DNA of 64,000 nt from Burkholderia anthina (lineage in GTDB: Bacteria; Pseudomonadota; Gammaproteobacteria; Burkholderiales; Burkholderiaceae). Each line of letters starts with the position of its first letter. Position 1 is the first letter of the stretch. The stretch lies in contig NZ_LNJP01000003.1 of NCBI RefSeq assembly GCF_001547525.1, positions 248,001-312,000 of the forward strand, written 5' to 3'. The translations under genes were made by a program, and so were the position numbers. Under the pieces are notes generated by a model. It ran no database searches. It had not been told where the DNA came from and saw nothing but the letters and a program-made list of their open reading frames with translations. Below are positions 35,910-45,548 of this stretch, in pieces.

Positions 35910-36593
35910 ATGACCGACGTCCTGCCGCTGACCACCGAGCCCGAATCCGGCCTTCAATACCGGCTGCGTCCGGCCACTGGCCGCCCGGCCGCCCGCCTGT
36001 TGCTGCTGCACGGCGTCGGCGGAAACGAGACCAACCTGCTGAACGTGGCCGACGCGATCGATCCGCGCATCGAAATCGCGTTCCTGCGCGGCCCGCTCAC
36101 GTTCGGGCCCAATCAGCATGCATGGTTTCCGGTGCGTTTCGGCCCGAACGGCCCTGAAATCGATGCGGCGCGTGCGGACGAGAGCCGCGTGCAATTGATC
36201 ACGCTGCTGCAAGCATTGCGCGCACAGGATGGCGCAGCCCCCGCGTTACCGACCGTGATCGCCGGCTTCAGCCAGGGTGGCATCATGAGCGCGAGCGTCG
36301 GCCTCACGTCGCCGGGCGACGTGAGCGCGTTCGCCGTGCTGTGCGGGCGCATCCTGCCTGAAATCGATCCGTTGATCGCGCCGCGCGCTGCGCTTCACCC
36401 GCTTCATGCGCTGATCGTGCATGGCCGTTTCGACGACAAGCTGCCCGTCGCGTGGGCGGACAAGGCCGATGCGACACTGGCGGCGCTCGGCGTCGCGCAC
36501 GACACGCGGCTGTATGCAGCCGGCCACGAGCTGACCGCGGAGATGGCCGCCGATTTCGGCCGATGGGTCGGTGAACGCGCGGGGTTGAACTGA
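35910..36593 (+). CDS. Alpha/beta hydrolase (phospholipase/carboxylesterase family)
   Basis: 227 residues. The oxyanion region is LLLHGVGGNETNL (31-43), the nucleophile is Ser121 in GFSQGG, the acid is Asp in VHGRFDDKLPV near 175 and the base is His in AAGHEL near 202. This is the small cytosolic carboxylesterase/thioesterase type. No signal peptide is seen. Substrates of the family are broad short esters and phospholipids. It is a single gene convergent with the leftward permease gene. Confidence 0.9.
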   Translation: MTDVLPLTTEPESGLQYRLRPATGRPAARLLLLHGVGGNETNLLNVADAIDPRIEIAFLRGPLTFGPNQHAWFPVRFGPNGPEIDAARADESRVQLITLLQALRAQDGAAPALPTVIAGFSQGGIMSASVGLTSPGDVSAFAVLCGRILPEIDPLIAPRAALHPLHALIVHGRFDDKLPVAWADKADATLAALGVAHDTRLYAAGHELTAEMAADFGRWVGERAGLN

Positions 36594-36656
36594 ATTTGAA
36601 TGGAACGGCCCGGGGCACCGGCCCGCGAACGAACCGGCGCCCCCGGTTGCATCACG

Positions 36657-38162
36657 TCACGCGTTCCTTGCAGGATCCGCCACGCCACGCACGGATGCGG
36701 GCACCGCCGCCGCCCGCTCGCGCTCGGCGCCACGTTTCGCGAGCTTCCAGCCGATCACCAGCGCGAGCACGACGACGGGAATCGTCGCGATGGTCCACGT
36801 GCCGCCCGGATAGTCGAACGCCATCAACACCAGCACGCCGACGAGAAACGCGAGCGTGAGCCACGACGTGAACGGCGCGCCGGGCATCCGGAACGACACG
36901 GCCTTCATCTCGCCGCGATCGACCGCGCGGCGGAACAGGATCTGGCACATCACGATGAAGCCCCACGTCGTGATGATCCCGAGCGACGCCATGTTCAGCA
37001 CGATCTCGAACGCCTGGGCCGGCACGATGTAGTTCAGCGGCACGCCGATCGCATTGATCGCGACCGTGATCAGGATGCCGCCGTACGGCACGCCGCGGGC
37101 GTTCATCCGCGACACGAAGCGCGGCGCCGAGCCGCCCATCGCGAGCGAGCGCAGCACGCGGCCCGTCGAATAAAGGCCGGAATTCAGGCTCGACAGCGCG
37201 GCCGTCAGCACCACGACGTTCATCACGGTGCCGACGTAAGGCACGCCCAGCTTGCTGAAGAACGTGACGAACGGGCTTTCGTGCGCGCTGTACGCCGTCC
37301 ACGGCAGCAGCAGCGTCAACAGCACGACCGAGCCGACATAGAACAGCGCGATGCGCCACATCACGCTGTTGATCGCCTTCGGCAGCACCTTGCGCGCGTC
37401 GGCGGTCTCGCCCGCCGCGACGCCGACGAGCTCGATGCTCGCGTACGCGAACACGACGCCCTGCACGATCAGCACCGCCGGCAGGATTCCGTGCGGGAAG
37501 ATCCCGCCGTGATCCGCGACGAGATGCAGCCCCGTCATCTGTCCCGCCACCGGATGGCCGCTCGCGAGAAACACGGCGCCGACCGCGAGAAACACCGCGA
37601 GCGTGCCGACCTTCACGAGCGAGAACCAGAACTCCATCTCGCCGAACACCTTCACGCCGATCATGTTCATCACCGACACGATCCCGAGCGCGCCGAGCGC
37701 GAACACCCATTGCGGCACGTCGGTGAACACGGCCCAGTACTTCATGTAGATCGCGACCGCGGTGATGTCGACGATGCCGGTCGTCGCCCAGTTCAGGTAG
37801 TACATCCAGCCCGCGACGAACGATGCGCGCTCGCCCATGAACTCCCGTGCGTACGACACGAAGCTGCCGCTGGTCGGCCGGTGCATCACGAGCTCGCCGA
37901 GCGCGCGCATGATCAGGAACGCGAACACGCCGCACACGAGATACACGAGCGCGAGCGCCGGCCCCGCGCTTTGCAGGCGCCCGCCCGCGCCGAGAAAGAG
38001 GCCGGTGCCGATCGCACCGCCCATCGCGATCATCTGCACGTGCCGCGGCTTCAACTGCTTCGCATAGCCGGCTTCGTGCGACGCGAACATCGCATCGGGA
38101 TCGGCGTGCACGGCATCCGCGCCGCCGGCCGGACCGGCCGGGCGCTCGGTGGGGTGTTTCAT
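36657..38162 (-). CDS. Amino-acid permease, probably L-asparagine permease (AnsP-like)
   Basis: 501 residues with about twelve hydrophobic helices. The APC-family (AAT) start motif [21 protein letters not shown] (in positions about 39-59) and [19 protein letters not shown] are present. The N-terminus has a 35-residue hydrophilic tail. Members closest in style are asparagine, GABA and phenylalanine permeases. The neighbours decide the preference: aspartase lies immediately upstream in the same operon and an asparaginase is 3 kb away, so asparagine or aspartate uptake is the best reading. Confidence 0.85.
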   Translation of the reverse strand: MKHPTERPAGPAGGADAVHADPDAMFASHEAGYAKQLKPRHVQMIAMGGAIGTGLFLGAGGRLQSAGPALALVYLVCGVFAFLIMRALGELVMHRPTSGSFVSYAREFMGERASFVAGWMYYLNWATTGIVDITAVAIYMKYWAVFTDVPQWVFALGALGIVSVMNMIGVKVFGEMEFWFSLVKVGTLAVFLAVGAVFLASGHPVAGQMTGLHLVADHGGIFPHGILPAVLIVQGVVFAYASIELVGVAAGETADARKVLPKAINSVMWRIALFYVGSVVLLTLLLPWTAYSAHESPFVTFFSKLGVPYVGTVMNVVVLTAALSSLNSGLYSTGRVLRSLAMGGSAPRFVSRMNARGVPYGGILITVAINAIGVPLNYIVPAQAFEIVLNMASLGIITTWGFIVMCQILFRRAVDRGEMKAVSFRMPGAPFTSWLTLAFLVGVLVLMAFDYPGGTWTIATIPVVVLALVIGWKLAKRGAERERAAAVPASVRGVADPARNA

Positions 38163-38239
38163 CGTGAGTCTCCGTTGTTTGTCGATGTGTTTCGCCCCGC
38201 TGCGGGGGCGCTTTCGGTTGGGCCGCGACCCGGCCGGCG

Positions 38240-39646
38240 TCAGAACACGCGCGGCCGGATCAGCGCTTCCGGCTGCAGCGCTTCGTCGAGCTGCGCCTCG
38301 GTCATCAGTTCGCGCGCCAGCACGACCTCGCGGATCGACTTGCCGGTCGCGTGCGCTTCGGCGGCCACGGCGGTCGCGCGCTTGTAGCCGATGTACGGAT
38401 TCAGCGCGGTGGCGAGCGCGACCGAGCGCTCCATCGTTTCGCGCAGCCGTTCGGGATTCGCGGTGATGCCGCTCACGCATCGCTGCGCGAGCGTCGTGCA
38501 GGCGGCCGTCAGGTGGCCGAAGCTGCGGAACAGCGCGCTCGCGATCACCGGTTCGAACGCGTTGAGCTGAAGCTGGCCAGCCTCGGCCGCGAACGTGATG
38601 GTCACGTCGTTGCCGAACACCTCGAACGCGACCTGGTTGACGACCTCCGGGATCACCGGATTCACCTTGCCGGGCATGATCGACGAGCCGGCCTGCACGG
38701 GCGGCAGGTTGATCTCGCCGAAGCCCGCGCGCGGGCCGCTCGACAGCAGCCGCAGGTCGTTGCAGATCTTCGACAGCTTGACGGCGATCCGCTTGAGCAC
38801 GCCCGACACCTGGACGAACGCGCCGCAATCCTGCGTCGCCTCGATCAGGTTCGGCGCGGTGCTCAGGTCGAGCCCGGTGATGCGGCGCAACGCGGCCAGC
38901 GCCTTCTCCGCGTACTCCGGATGCGCGGTGATGCCCGTGCCGATCGCGGTCGCGCCGAGGTTGATCTCGCGAATCAGCCAGCCGGCCTCCTGCAGCCGCG
39001 CGATGTCTTCCGTCAGCATCACCGCGTAGGTCGAGAATTCCTGGCCGAGCGTCATCGGCACCGCGTCCTGCAACTGCGTACGGCCGAGCTTCAGCAAGCC
39101 GGCGAACGCGTCGGCGCGCTCCGCGAAGGCATCGCGCAGCCGCGCCATCGCCTCGAGCAGATGCTCGACCGCGAAGCACGTCGCGATCCGGATCGCGGTC
39201 GGATAGACGTCGTTGGTGCTCTGCGCGAGATTGACGTGCTCGTTCGGATGCAGATATTCGTACTGCCCGCGTGCGTACCCCATGATTTCGAGCGCGCGGT
39301 TGCAGATCACCTCGTTCGCGTTCATGTTGGTCGACGTGCCGGCGCCGCCCTGGATGACGTCGACGACGAACTGGTCGTGCAGCCGCCCTTCGCGGATCTC
39401 GACGCATGCCGCGGCGATCGCGTCGCGGTACGGCCGCGGCAGCAGACCGAGTTCGCAATTGGCGTCGGCCGCCGCTTCCTTCACGGCCGCGAGCGCCATC
39501 ACGAGGTACGGCAGCGACGCGATGGTGCGGCCCGAAATGTCGAAATTCTCTTTCGCGCGCAGCGTATGGACGCCGTAATACGCGGTAGCCGGAATGCTTC
39601 GTTTCCCTAAAAGATCCGCTTCGACGCGGAAGCCGCTTTCTGCCAT
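38240..39646 (-). CDS. aspA: Aspartate ammonia-lyase (aspartase)
   Basis: 468 residues, the expected length. Fumarase/aspartase superfamily signatures: [14 protein letters not shown] (100-113), [14 protein letters not shown] (133-146) and the SS-loop [10 protein letters not shown] (320-329) with its catalytic Ser. The 'GTSTNMN' form and N-terminal [11 protein letters not shown] favour aspartase over fumarase C. It converts L-aspartate to fumarate and ammonia. It is co-oriented with the permease 77 bp downstream and divergent from a LysR gene 142 bp upstream. Confidence 0.93.
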   Translation of the reverse strand: MAESGFRVEADLLGKRSIPATAYYGVHTLRAKENFDISGRTIASLPYLVMALAAVKEAAADANCELGLLPRPYRDAIAAACVEIREGRLHDQFVVDVIQGGAGTSTNMNANEVICNRALEIMGYARGQYEYLHPNEHVNLAQSTNDVYPTAIRIATCFAVEHLLEAMARLRDAFAERADAFAGLLKLGRTQLQDAVPMTLGQEFSTYAVMLTEDIARLQEAGWLIREINLGATAIGTGITAHPEYAEKALAALRRITGLDLSTAPNLIEATQDCGAFVQVSGVLKRIAVKLSKICNDLRLLSSGPRAGFGEINLPPVQAGSSIMPGKVNPVIPEVVNQVAFEVFGNDVTITFAAEAGQLQLNAFEPVIASALFRSFGHLTAACTTLAQRCVSGITANPERLRETMERSVALATALNPYIGYKRATAVAAEAHATGKSIREVVLARELMTEAQLDEALQPEALIRPRVF

Positions 39647-39788
39647 CGTGCCCTCCTGAAATGTCTCGTGCCGCTCGCCGGCCGCCGCTTGCCGACGCGA
39701 CGGGTTCGCATTCTATGCCTTTGCAAAAACAAGCTCGCTTCTGTATTATCGAAAGCGGTTTTGCGTGGGACGCAACAGCGAGAATCGA

Positions 39789-40763
39789 ATGAAAAAAGGT
39801 GCGAGAGAAACCGGCATCGATCACCTCGGCGCGATGCGCGCGTTCGTGCGCGTGGTCGAAACGGGGAGTTTTTCGGCGGTGGCGAAGGAGATGCACGTGT
39901 CGACGTCCACCGTCGCGCGCAAGGTCACGGCGATCGAGGAGGCACTCGGCGTCGCGCTGCTGCACCGCTCGACGCACAGCGTGACGCTCACCGAAGCCGG
40001 CCATATCTACCTGGAACGCGCGGTCACGCTGATCGCCGATCTCGACGACACGCTGCGTGTCGTCGCCGAGCTGAATGCGCAGCCGAGCGGCCCGCTGAAG
40101 CTCACCGCGCCCGTCGCGTTCGGCCGCCGTCATCTCGCGCCGCTGATCGCGCCGTTTCTGGCGCGCTATCCGACGATCCAGCTCGACGTGCGGCTGACCG
40201 ACAACCACAACGACCTCGTGGCCGGCGGCTTCGATCTCGACATCCACGAAGGCGAGAACTACCTGGACAACCTGGTCGTCCACCGGCTGTCGCGCAACGA
40301 CAGCATCCTGTGCGCGACGCCCGGCTACCTCGACCGCTGCGGGCGCCCGGCGACGCCGGACGACCTGAAGCACCACAACTGCCTGCGCTACGTGCACCCG
40401 GAAGGCGATCCGCGCTGGGAGCTCGTGAGCGGCGATGCGCGGCACAGCGTGCTGCCGGCCGGCAATCTCGTCACCGACCATTCGGAGCTGCTGCTGGAAG
40501 CGACCTGCGCGGGGCTCGGCATCGCGGAATTCGAAATCTGGCTCGTGCGTGACCTGCTCGCGAGCGGCGAGCTCGAACCCGTGCTGCCGCGCCACCGGCT
40601 GCAGAATCGGCTGACCGGCGAATACATCTACATCGCGTATCTGGCGAACCGGCGCAGCTCGGCGAAGCTGCGCGTGCTGAAGGACTTTCTGGTGGAACAC
40701 CTCGCGCAGATCGGCGAGCTGTCGGCGCGCGAACTCGCGAGGATTCGCGACGCACGCGCGTAG
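39789..40763 (+). CDS. LysR-family regulator of the aspartase/permease operon
   Basis: 324 residues from the ATG at 39789; a GTG at 39765 would add eight residues. The helix-turn-helix covers about 13-70 ([38 protein letters not shown]). The effector domain has [21 protein letters not shown] and [14 protein letters not shown], typical of the CrgA-type subgroup. Divergent from aspA and pointing at the asparaginase gene from the other side, it probably controls one or both. Its leader (39647-39788) is relatively A+T-rich. Confidence 0.9.
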   Translation: MKKGARETGIDHLGAMRAFVRVVETGSFSAVAKEMHVSTSTVARKVTAIEEALGVALLHRSTHSVTLTEAGHIYLERAVTLIADLDDTLRVVAELNAQPSGPLKLTAPVAFGRRHLAPLIAPFLARYPTIQLDVRLTDNHNDLVAGGFDLDIHEGENYLDNLVVHRLSRNDSILCATPGYLDRCGRPATPDDLKHHNCLRYVHPEGDPRWELVSGDARHSVLPAGNLVTDHSELLLEATCAGLGIAEFEIWLVRDLLASGELEPVLPRHRLQNRLTGEYIYIAYLANRRSSAKLRVLKDFLVEHLAQIGELSARELARIRDARA

Positions 40764-40821
40764 CGCGCGCCGATGCGCATGCCCGGGTCACGGGCCGGCG
40801 GCATCGGCGCGGTAACCGCGC

Positions 40822-41886
40822 TCAGGCCACCTGCAATTCGAACGGGAACGTCGCGTGCCCGAACTCCACGCCCTGCGTGTTGAGCATCGGCGGGCGGTGG
40901 AAGCCGGCCAGTTGCGCACGCTGCTCGGCCGTGCCGATCTGCAGCCGCTCGAGGATTTCGCTGACGACCATGTACAGCACGTCGAGATTGCCGTCCTCGA
41001 TCTTCACAGAGATGCCGAGCGCGCCATCGGCGCCGAGTTGCCGCGTGCGTTCCGACGCGCGCACGCCGATCCCGTAGCACGCATCCGCGCCGAGCTTGCC
41101 GACCACCTGCCCGCCGAACGCGTTCATCAGCACCGTGCAATAGCGCCCTTCACCCGCCACCAGTTCCGGATGGGCGGTCATCGCGCGATGAATGCGCGCC
41201 AGTGCGCGGATCCGGTCCGTCACATGGGCGCCGCCCGCTTCCACCGCGTCCGCGCCGTCGGCCAGCGACGCGTACAGGCACGCCAGCCGATCCAGCGAAA
41301 ACGCCGGCGTCGGCAGGTTGCAGCCGTCGATGCCCCAGACGACTTCGTCGTCGCGCAGGCCGCACGCATCGGCCACCACCTGCTTCACGCGCACCTGCAT
41401 CGGATGGTCGGGCAGATGGTAATCGGCGATCGCCGCGCCGATCGCCTGCGCGCCAGCCAGCATCCCGACATGCTTGCCCGAACAGTTGCTGCATACGCCG
41501 GTCGGCGTGTAGTCGCGCTTGATCCATGAACGGTACACCGCGTCGGACAACGGCGGATGGCCGCCGCAGCGCAGATCCGCTTCGTGCGCGGCGACCTTCG
41601 CGAGCATCGCGCGCGTGCGTTCGATGTGACGGTCCTCGCTGCTGTGCGATGCACACATCAGCGCGATGTCCGCGTCGTCGAAGCCGAAGCGCTCCGGCGC
41701 GCCCGTCTCGATCACCGACAGCGCCTGGGCCGGCTTGGCCGCCGACCGCGCGAGCGTCATCCGGAACGGATCGCCGAACCGGGCCAGCAGCCGGCCGCGT
41801 GCATCGACGACCGCCACATGGGCGACGTGCGTGTTCTCGATCGCATTGCCGCGGTACGTGACGACCGCTGCGCGTGGGGTGTCCAT
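40822..41886 (-). CDS. Asparaginase of the Rhizobium etli type II family
   Basis: 354 residues from the ATG at 41886 (MDTPRAAVV). The family pattern (Asparaginase_II) is visible: VTYRGNAIENTHVAHVAVVD, then SAAKPAQAL, CASHSSEDRH, GHPPLSDAVY and the metal-binding CSNCSGKHVGML. It has no signal peptide and is not related to the E. coli-type enzymes. It hydrolyses asparagine to aspartate and ammonia, which the aspartase next door could carry on to fumarate. It is convergent with the LysR gene, with 58 bp between. Confidence 0.92.
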   Translation of the reverse strand: MDTPRAAVVTYRGNAIENTHVAHVAVVDARGRLLARFGDPFRMTLARSAAKPAQALSVIETGAPERFGFDDADIALMCASHSSEDRHIERTRAMLAKVAAHEADLRCGGHPPLSDAVYRSWIKRDYTPTGVCSNCSGKHVGMLAGAQAIGAAIADYHLPDHPMQVRVKQVVADACGLRDDEVVWGIDGCNLPTPAFSLDRLACLYASLADGADAVEAGGAHVTDRIRALARIHRAMTAHPELVAGEGRYCTVLMNAFGGQVVGKLGADACYGIGVRASERTRQLGADGALGISVKIEDGNLDVLYMVVSEILERLQIGTAEQRAQLAGFHRPPMLNTQGVEFGHATFPFELQVA

Positions 41887-42042
41887 CCTCTCTTGTCTCC
41901 TTGTTCGGGGGCCTGATGCCGGGGCCCGTCCAACCGGTACGGCAGTGTAGCGAGTCGTCGCCGCCGCGCGTCGGCCCTGACATGGAAAGCGGTGTTGCAT
42001 GCGACGCAAAGGCAAGCGCGCCCCACGAACGCCCGTGGCGCG

Positions 42043-43065
42043 CTACGCGTCCAGCGCGAGCAACGCGAACGTCGCGAGCCAGTGCTCGCCCATGTAGTCG
42101 CCAGCCACATGCGAGAGAGCGCTCGCGAGATGCCGGTCGGCCGCGTCGAGCAGCTTCGCGCGCCGCGCATCGACTTGCGGCAGCGCGCCGGCCAGCGACC
42201 GCTGGCACCACGCACGGCTCAGGTTCAGCCCGTCGAGGTGCGCGATCTTGCCGTCGCTGCGGTCGCTGACGGTCGCCGGCTCGAACAGCGTCGCCGGTTC
42301 GCCGCGCGCGAGATCGGGCAGGAAGCGCGCGAACCAGCCGTCGAATTCGGCGGCCGGCAGCACGCGTCGCATCAGTTCGGCTTCCATCAGCGCGGGCGAC
42401 AGGAATTCGTCGCCCGACGGCTCCCACGCCTGGCACGCGACGTCGTTCAGGTGCCAGCGCTTCGCGGTATCGACGATCAGCGCGGCGAGCCCGTCGCGCT
42501 GCGTGTCGCGGGCGAAATCGAGCGCAAGCGCCAGCGCGAACGCGGTGTTGAAATGCGTGCCGACGCGCAGCGGATAGGTGGCCTTCGGCAGGAAAGTCTC
42601 GAAGCGCGACACGAACAGGTCGGCCAGCGGCGCCATCGTCTTCGCCCAGCGCGCGGCCTGCGGCAGCGCGCCCTTCAGCGCAAGCCGCTCGAGTTGCGCG
42701 GCGAGCGCGAGCAGCCACGCCCAGCCGTACGGCCGCTCGAAGCCCGCGTTGTGCGGCAGCGCGAGATACGCGCGTTCGCCGGCGACGTTCGCGTCGGTAA
42801 AGTGCGCATCGACGATCGCGACGATGCGCTCGGCCTCCGGCAATGCCGGGTAGCGTTCGAGCACGCGCAGCACGAGCCAGTAGCCGTGCACGCACGAGTG
42901 CCAGTCGTAGCTGCCGTAGAAGATCGGGTGCAGCGCGCGCGGGCCCTGCACGTCGTGCGGCCCTTCGAGCGCATGCGTGAGCTTGTTCGGATATTCGCGA
43001 GTCAGGTGCGCGAGCGCGAGCGACGCGAATTTCGACGCGAGTTCGGGGGTGAGTCGGTCGGTCAT
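42043..43065 (-). CDS. DUF2891 family protein
   Basis: 340 residues. The ATG at 43065 is preferred over one at 43080 because GGAAGAG lies 8 bp ahead of it. The sequence is all-helical in style and rich in Trp, His and Asp: HPIFYGSYDWHSCVHGYW, then GWAWLLALAAQLERL and GDEFLSPALMEAELM. This resembles an (alpha/alpha) barrel of glycosidase-like or AGE-like proteins. It matches my memory of DUF2891. No function is known. It is the last gene of a DUF969-DUF979-DUF2891 operon, 19 bp after the second transporter gene. Confidence 0.85.
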   Translation of the reverse strand: MTDRLTPELASKFASLALAHLTREYPNKLTHALEGPHDVQGPRALHPIFYGSYDWHSCVHGYWLVLRVLERYPALPEAERIVAIVDAHFTDANVAGERAYLALPHNAGFERPYGWAWLLALAAQLERLALKGALPQAARWAKTMAPLADLFVSRFETFLPKATYPLRVGTHFNTAFALALALDFARDTQRDGLAALIVDTAKRWHLNDVACQAWEPSGDEFLSPALMEAELMRRVLPAAEFDGWFARFLPDLARGEPATLFEPATVSDRSDGKIAHLDGLNLSRAWCQRSLAGALPQVDARRAKLLDAADRHLASALSHVAGDYMGEHWLATFALLALDA

Positions 43066-43084
43066 GAGGATCTCTTCCATCGAA

Positions 43085-44035
43085 TCAGAAGCGGAATACG
43101 AACGCGTACATCAGCAGCGTGTTCACGGCCAGCAGCAGCACGGCCGTCGGCCACTGCGTCTTGATCACGCCGTTCTTGTCCTTCAGTTCGAGCAGCGCCG
43201 CGGGCACGATGTTGAAGTTCGCGGCCATCGGCGTCATCAGCGTACCGCAGAAGCCGCTCAGCATCCCGATCGCGCCCATGATCGCCGGATTGCCGTGGAA
43301 TTGATGGACGATCAACGGCAGCCCGATGCCGGCCGTCATCACCGGAAACGCGGCGAAGCCGTTGCCCATGATCATCGTGAACAGCGCCATGCCGACCGTG
43401 TAGGCCGCGACCACCGCGAACGGCGAATCGATCGGCACCCAGTCCTTCACGAGCCCCGACACCACGCCGCCGACGCCCGCGACCGCGAACAGCGCGCCGA
43501 GCGCCGCGAGCATCTGCGGCAGGATCGCGGCCCAGCCGACCGCATCCATCGTGTGACGCGCTTCCTTCAGCGCATGCACGGGCGAATCGCGCAGCATCGC
43601 GAGCGCGACGACGAACGCGACGATCGTGCCGAGCACGAGCGAGATCAGCGTCACGCTCTTCGGCTCGACGAACGGCAGGAGTTTCAGCGCGAACGTGCCG
43701 ATCAGCGTGACGACCGGAATCAGCAGCGCGGGCAGGAACAGCCGGTTGCCGAACCGCTGCGCGAGCGTCTCGCGCCGCACCGCCGCCGCACCGCCCGCCT
43801 CGTCGGACTGGCCGCGGCCAAGCTTGCCTGAACCGGCGATCACCGCGAGCGCGATCGCGAGGCAGCCCGTCACGAAATGCGGCAGCAGCGCGCCGAACAG
43901 GAACGTGACCGCATAAATGGCCCAGAACGCGAAATTGACGACGCGACGCGGGTTCGTGCGGTCCGTCAGGTTGAAGTACGCGAACGCGGCGAACATCAGC
44001 CCCGCGAGCGTGTACAGCGATTCGAGGCCGATCAT
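43085..44035 (-). CDS. DUF979 family membrane transporter subunit
   Basis: 316 residues, about eight to nine hydrophobic helices. The start at 44035 overlaps the DUF969 stop as ATGA. Conserved-looking motifs are GNGFAAFPVMTAGIGLPL and MGAIGMLSGFCGTLMTPMAANFN, which look like paired transport loops. DUF969 and DUF979 proteins form a two-part transporter, named in public annotation as a 5-oxoproline transporter. No 5-oxoprolinase genes are linked here, so the substrate remains open. Confidence 0.88.
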   Translation of the reverse strand: MIGLESLYTLAGLMFAAFAYFNLTDRTNPRRVVNFAFWAIYAVTFLFGALLPHFVTGCLAIALAVIAGSGKLGRGQSDEAGGAAAVRRETLAQRFGNRLFLPALLIPVVTLIGTFALKLLPFVEPKSVTLISLVLGTIVAFVVALAMLRDSPVHALKEARHTMDAVGWAAILPQMLAALGALFAVAGVGGVVSGLVKDWVPIDSPFAVVAAYTVGMALFTMIMGNGFAAFPVMTAGIGLPLIVHQFHGNPAIMGAIGMLSGFCGTLMTPMAANFNIVPAALLELKDKNGVIKTQWPTAVLLLAVNTLLMYAFVFRF

Positions 44036-44721
44036 CGCGCGCCCTCCTGCTTCACCAGGCCGAAGCCGCGCGCGAGCCGGCGGTCGAGCAGCGCGAGGCG
44101 CGTGCAGTGAATCAGCAGCGCGGCGACGGCGGTCGGGATCGCCCACACCGACAGGTGCAGCGGCTCGATGGAGATGCCATTCTGTTCGAGAAAGCCCTTG
44201 ATCAGCAGGATCGACTGGATCGCGATGAAGATGTCCTCGCCGAAGAACACGGCGACGTTGTCGGCGCCCGACGCATGCGCGCGGATCTGCTGGCGCACCG
44301 ACTCGGGCAACTCGCCGTGCCGGCCGACCGCGGCGGCCTCGGCCATCGGCGCGATCAGCGGCCGCACCATCTGCGTATGGCCGCCGAGCGACGTGAGGCC
44401 GAGCGCGGCCGTCCCCTGGCGCAGCACGAAGTACAGCATCAGCACGCGGCCCGTGGTGGCCGCCTGCACCCGCGAGATCATCCGCTTGGCCTGCTCCTTG
44501 AGCCCGTTGCGCTCGAGCAGCGCGATCACCGGCAGCGTGAGCCAGATCAGCCCCATGTAGCGGTTCTCGGTGAACGCCTTGCCGAACGCGCTGACGATGT
44601 CGACGAGATTCAGCCCGCCCGCCAGCCCCGTCGCGAGCCCCGCGATCGTGACCACCAGCAGCGCATTGAAGCGCAGCGCGAAGCCGATCACGACGATCGG
44701 CACCCCAATCAGCACCAGCAT
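44032..44721 (-). CDS. DUF969 family membrane transporter subunit
   Basis: 229 residues; ATG at 44721 preceded by GAGGAGAA. About five hydrophobic helices. Conserved-looking parts are GVPIVVIGFALRFNALLVVTIAG at the N-terminus (written here in part), IWLTLPVIALLERNGLKEQAK and TSLGGHTQMVRPLIAPMAE. It pairs with the DUF979 gene that starts within its stop codon. Its 5' end and leader are duplicated in decayed form at 55338-55535 on the far side of the fimbrial island. Confidence 0.88.
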   Translation of the reverse strand: MLVLIGVPIVVIGFALRFNALLVVTIAGLATGLAGGLNLVDIVSAFGKAFTENRYMGLIWLTLPVIALLERNGLKEQAKRMISRVQAATTGRVLMLYFVLRQGTAALGLTSLGGHTQMVRPLIAPMAEAAAVGRHGELPESVRQQIRAHASGADNVAVFFGEDIFIAIQSILLIKGFLEQNGISIEPLHLSVWAIPTAVAALLIHCTRLALLDRRLARGFGLVKQEGAR

Positions 44722-44815
44722 TTCTCCTCCTCGTGTCTGGGGACGCGCGGCACGTCGGCCGCGCGCGGCCGGCCCGGTTTGCATCGGGCTCGGACGGCGA
44801 AATCTAACACGAGAC

Positions 44816-44827
44816 TTTATCGATAAA
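44816..44827. promoter_or_regulatory. Palindromic operator-like site in the DUF969 leader
   Basis: TTTATCGATAAA is a perfect 12-bp palindrome 95 bp before the DUF969 start, within GAC..GTC flanks. The same palindrome survives at 55511-55522 in the decayed copy while the code beside it has drifted, which argues that it mattered. Confidence 0.55.
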
Positions 44828-44995
44828 AAGTCGACAATTTGCAGGTTCGGGTAAACGTTGAAGCGGCACACCGTGCGCGCACCGTGTGTCGGCCGCCTTT
44901 CATCCGATGAATCGGGCGTGCCGGCCCGCCCGCGTGGCGCGGCCGCGGCACGCCGACTACACTGAAAAGCATCGGCAACGTACGGGAGAGCCGCC

Positions 44996-45220
44996 ATGAT
45001 TGACGTATTCCAGACCATCGGCAGCCGCGCGTTCTCCGCCCATCTGGCGAAGGACGGGATGGTGACGCTGATGGAGCAACGCCATGAAGTCGACCGCGTG
45101 ACGCTCGCGACCGCCTATGCCGCGCTCGTCGAGGAAGCCGAGCAGGAAGACGACCTGCGCGATGCGACGGTCGAGGGAATGATGCGCGCGCTGATCCAGG
45201 GCTACGCGCGCAGCCATTGA
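44996..45220 (+). CDS. Small conserved-looking protein of unknown function
   Basis: 74 residues. ATG at 44996 with GGGAGAG 9 bp upstream. The sequence is acidic and helical: SAHLAKDGMVTLMEQRHEVD, then LATAYAALVEEAEQEDD, with no signal or membrane helix. The codon use matches the chromosomal genes rather than the fimbrial genes. I recognise no family. It is divergent from the DUF969 operon. Confidence 0.6.
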   Translation: MIDVFQTIGSRAFSAHLAKDGMVTLMEQRHEVDRVTLATAYAALVEEAEQEDDLRDATVEGMMRALIQGYARSH

Positions 45221-45548
45221 CGGCGCGGCGGCGTATTGGGCGCGCCGGTTAGGCGGCTGGCATGCCGGCGCCCGTGCCGAAACAGCGTTCGCGCTCGGCG
45301 ACGGACAGGTTCGTCGTGCTCGGTTGGTACGGGTGATGCGGCACCGCGAACAGGAGGTTGTCACCGCGGCGTCGCGCAACGCGCACCGCGTGGGAGCCGA
45401 CCGGATTCAGCGCGAACGTGGAACCTGTCCGCATTTTTGTGGACGAGGCGGTTGAACAACGCGTTATCCTCGCGCCTCCATAAATAGGGCGCTTCGTGGC
45501 ATGCGTGGGCGGCTGCACGGATCGAGCCGGCGCGTCGTTTCTCCGTCG
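45221..45548. other. 328-bp stretch with a possible leftward gene remnant
   Basis: No intact gene is credible. On the minus strand 45249-45518 is open and its C-terminal part (VGSHAVRVARRRGDNLLFAV and onward to GTGAGMPAA) has protein-like composition, but it has no ribosome site and no sensible N-terminus, so it may be the tail of a gene cut off when the fimbrial DNA arrived. This is a weak call. Confidence 0.35.

Noticed and set aside
35458..36157. Plus-strand frames before the esterase
   Set aside because: They contain no recognisable domain and run into the esterase gene in another frame. Low GC at the start reflects a non-coding region.
36657..40700. 1347-codon minus-strand frame covering permease and aspartase region
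   Set aside because: Only the part from the ATG at 38162 encodes the permease. The rest is the wrong frame of aspA and of the DNA opposite the LysR gene; no real fusion.
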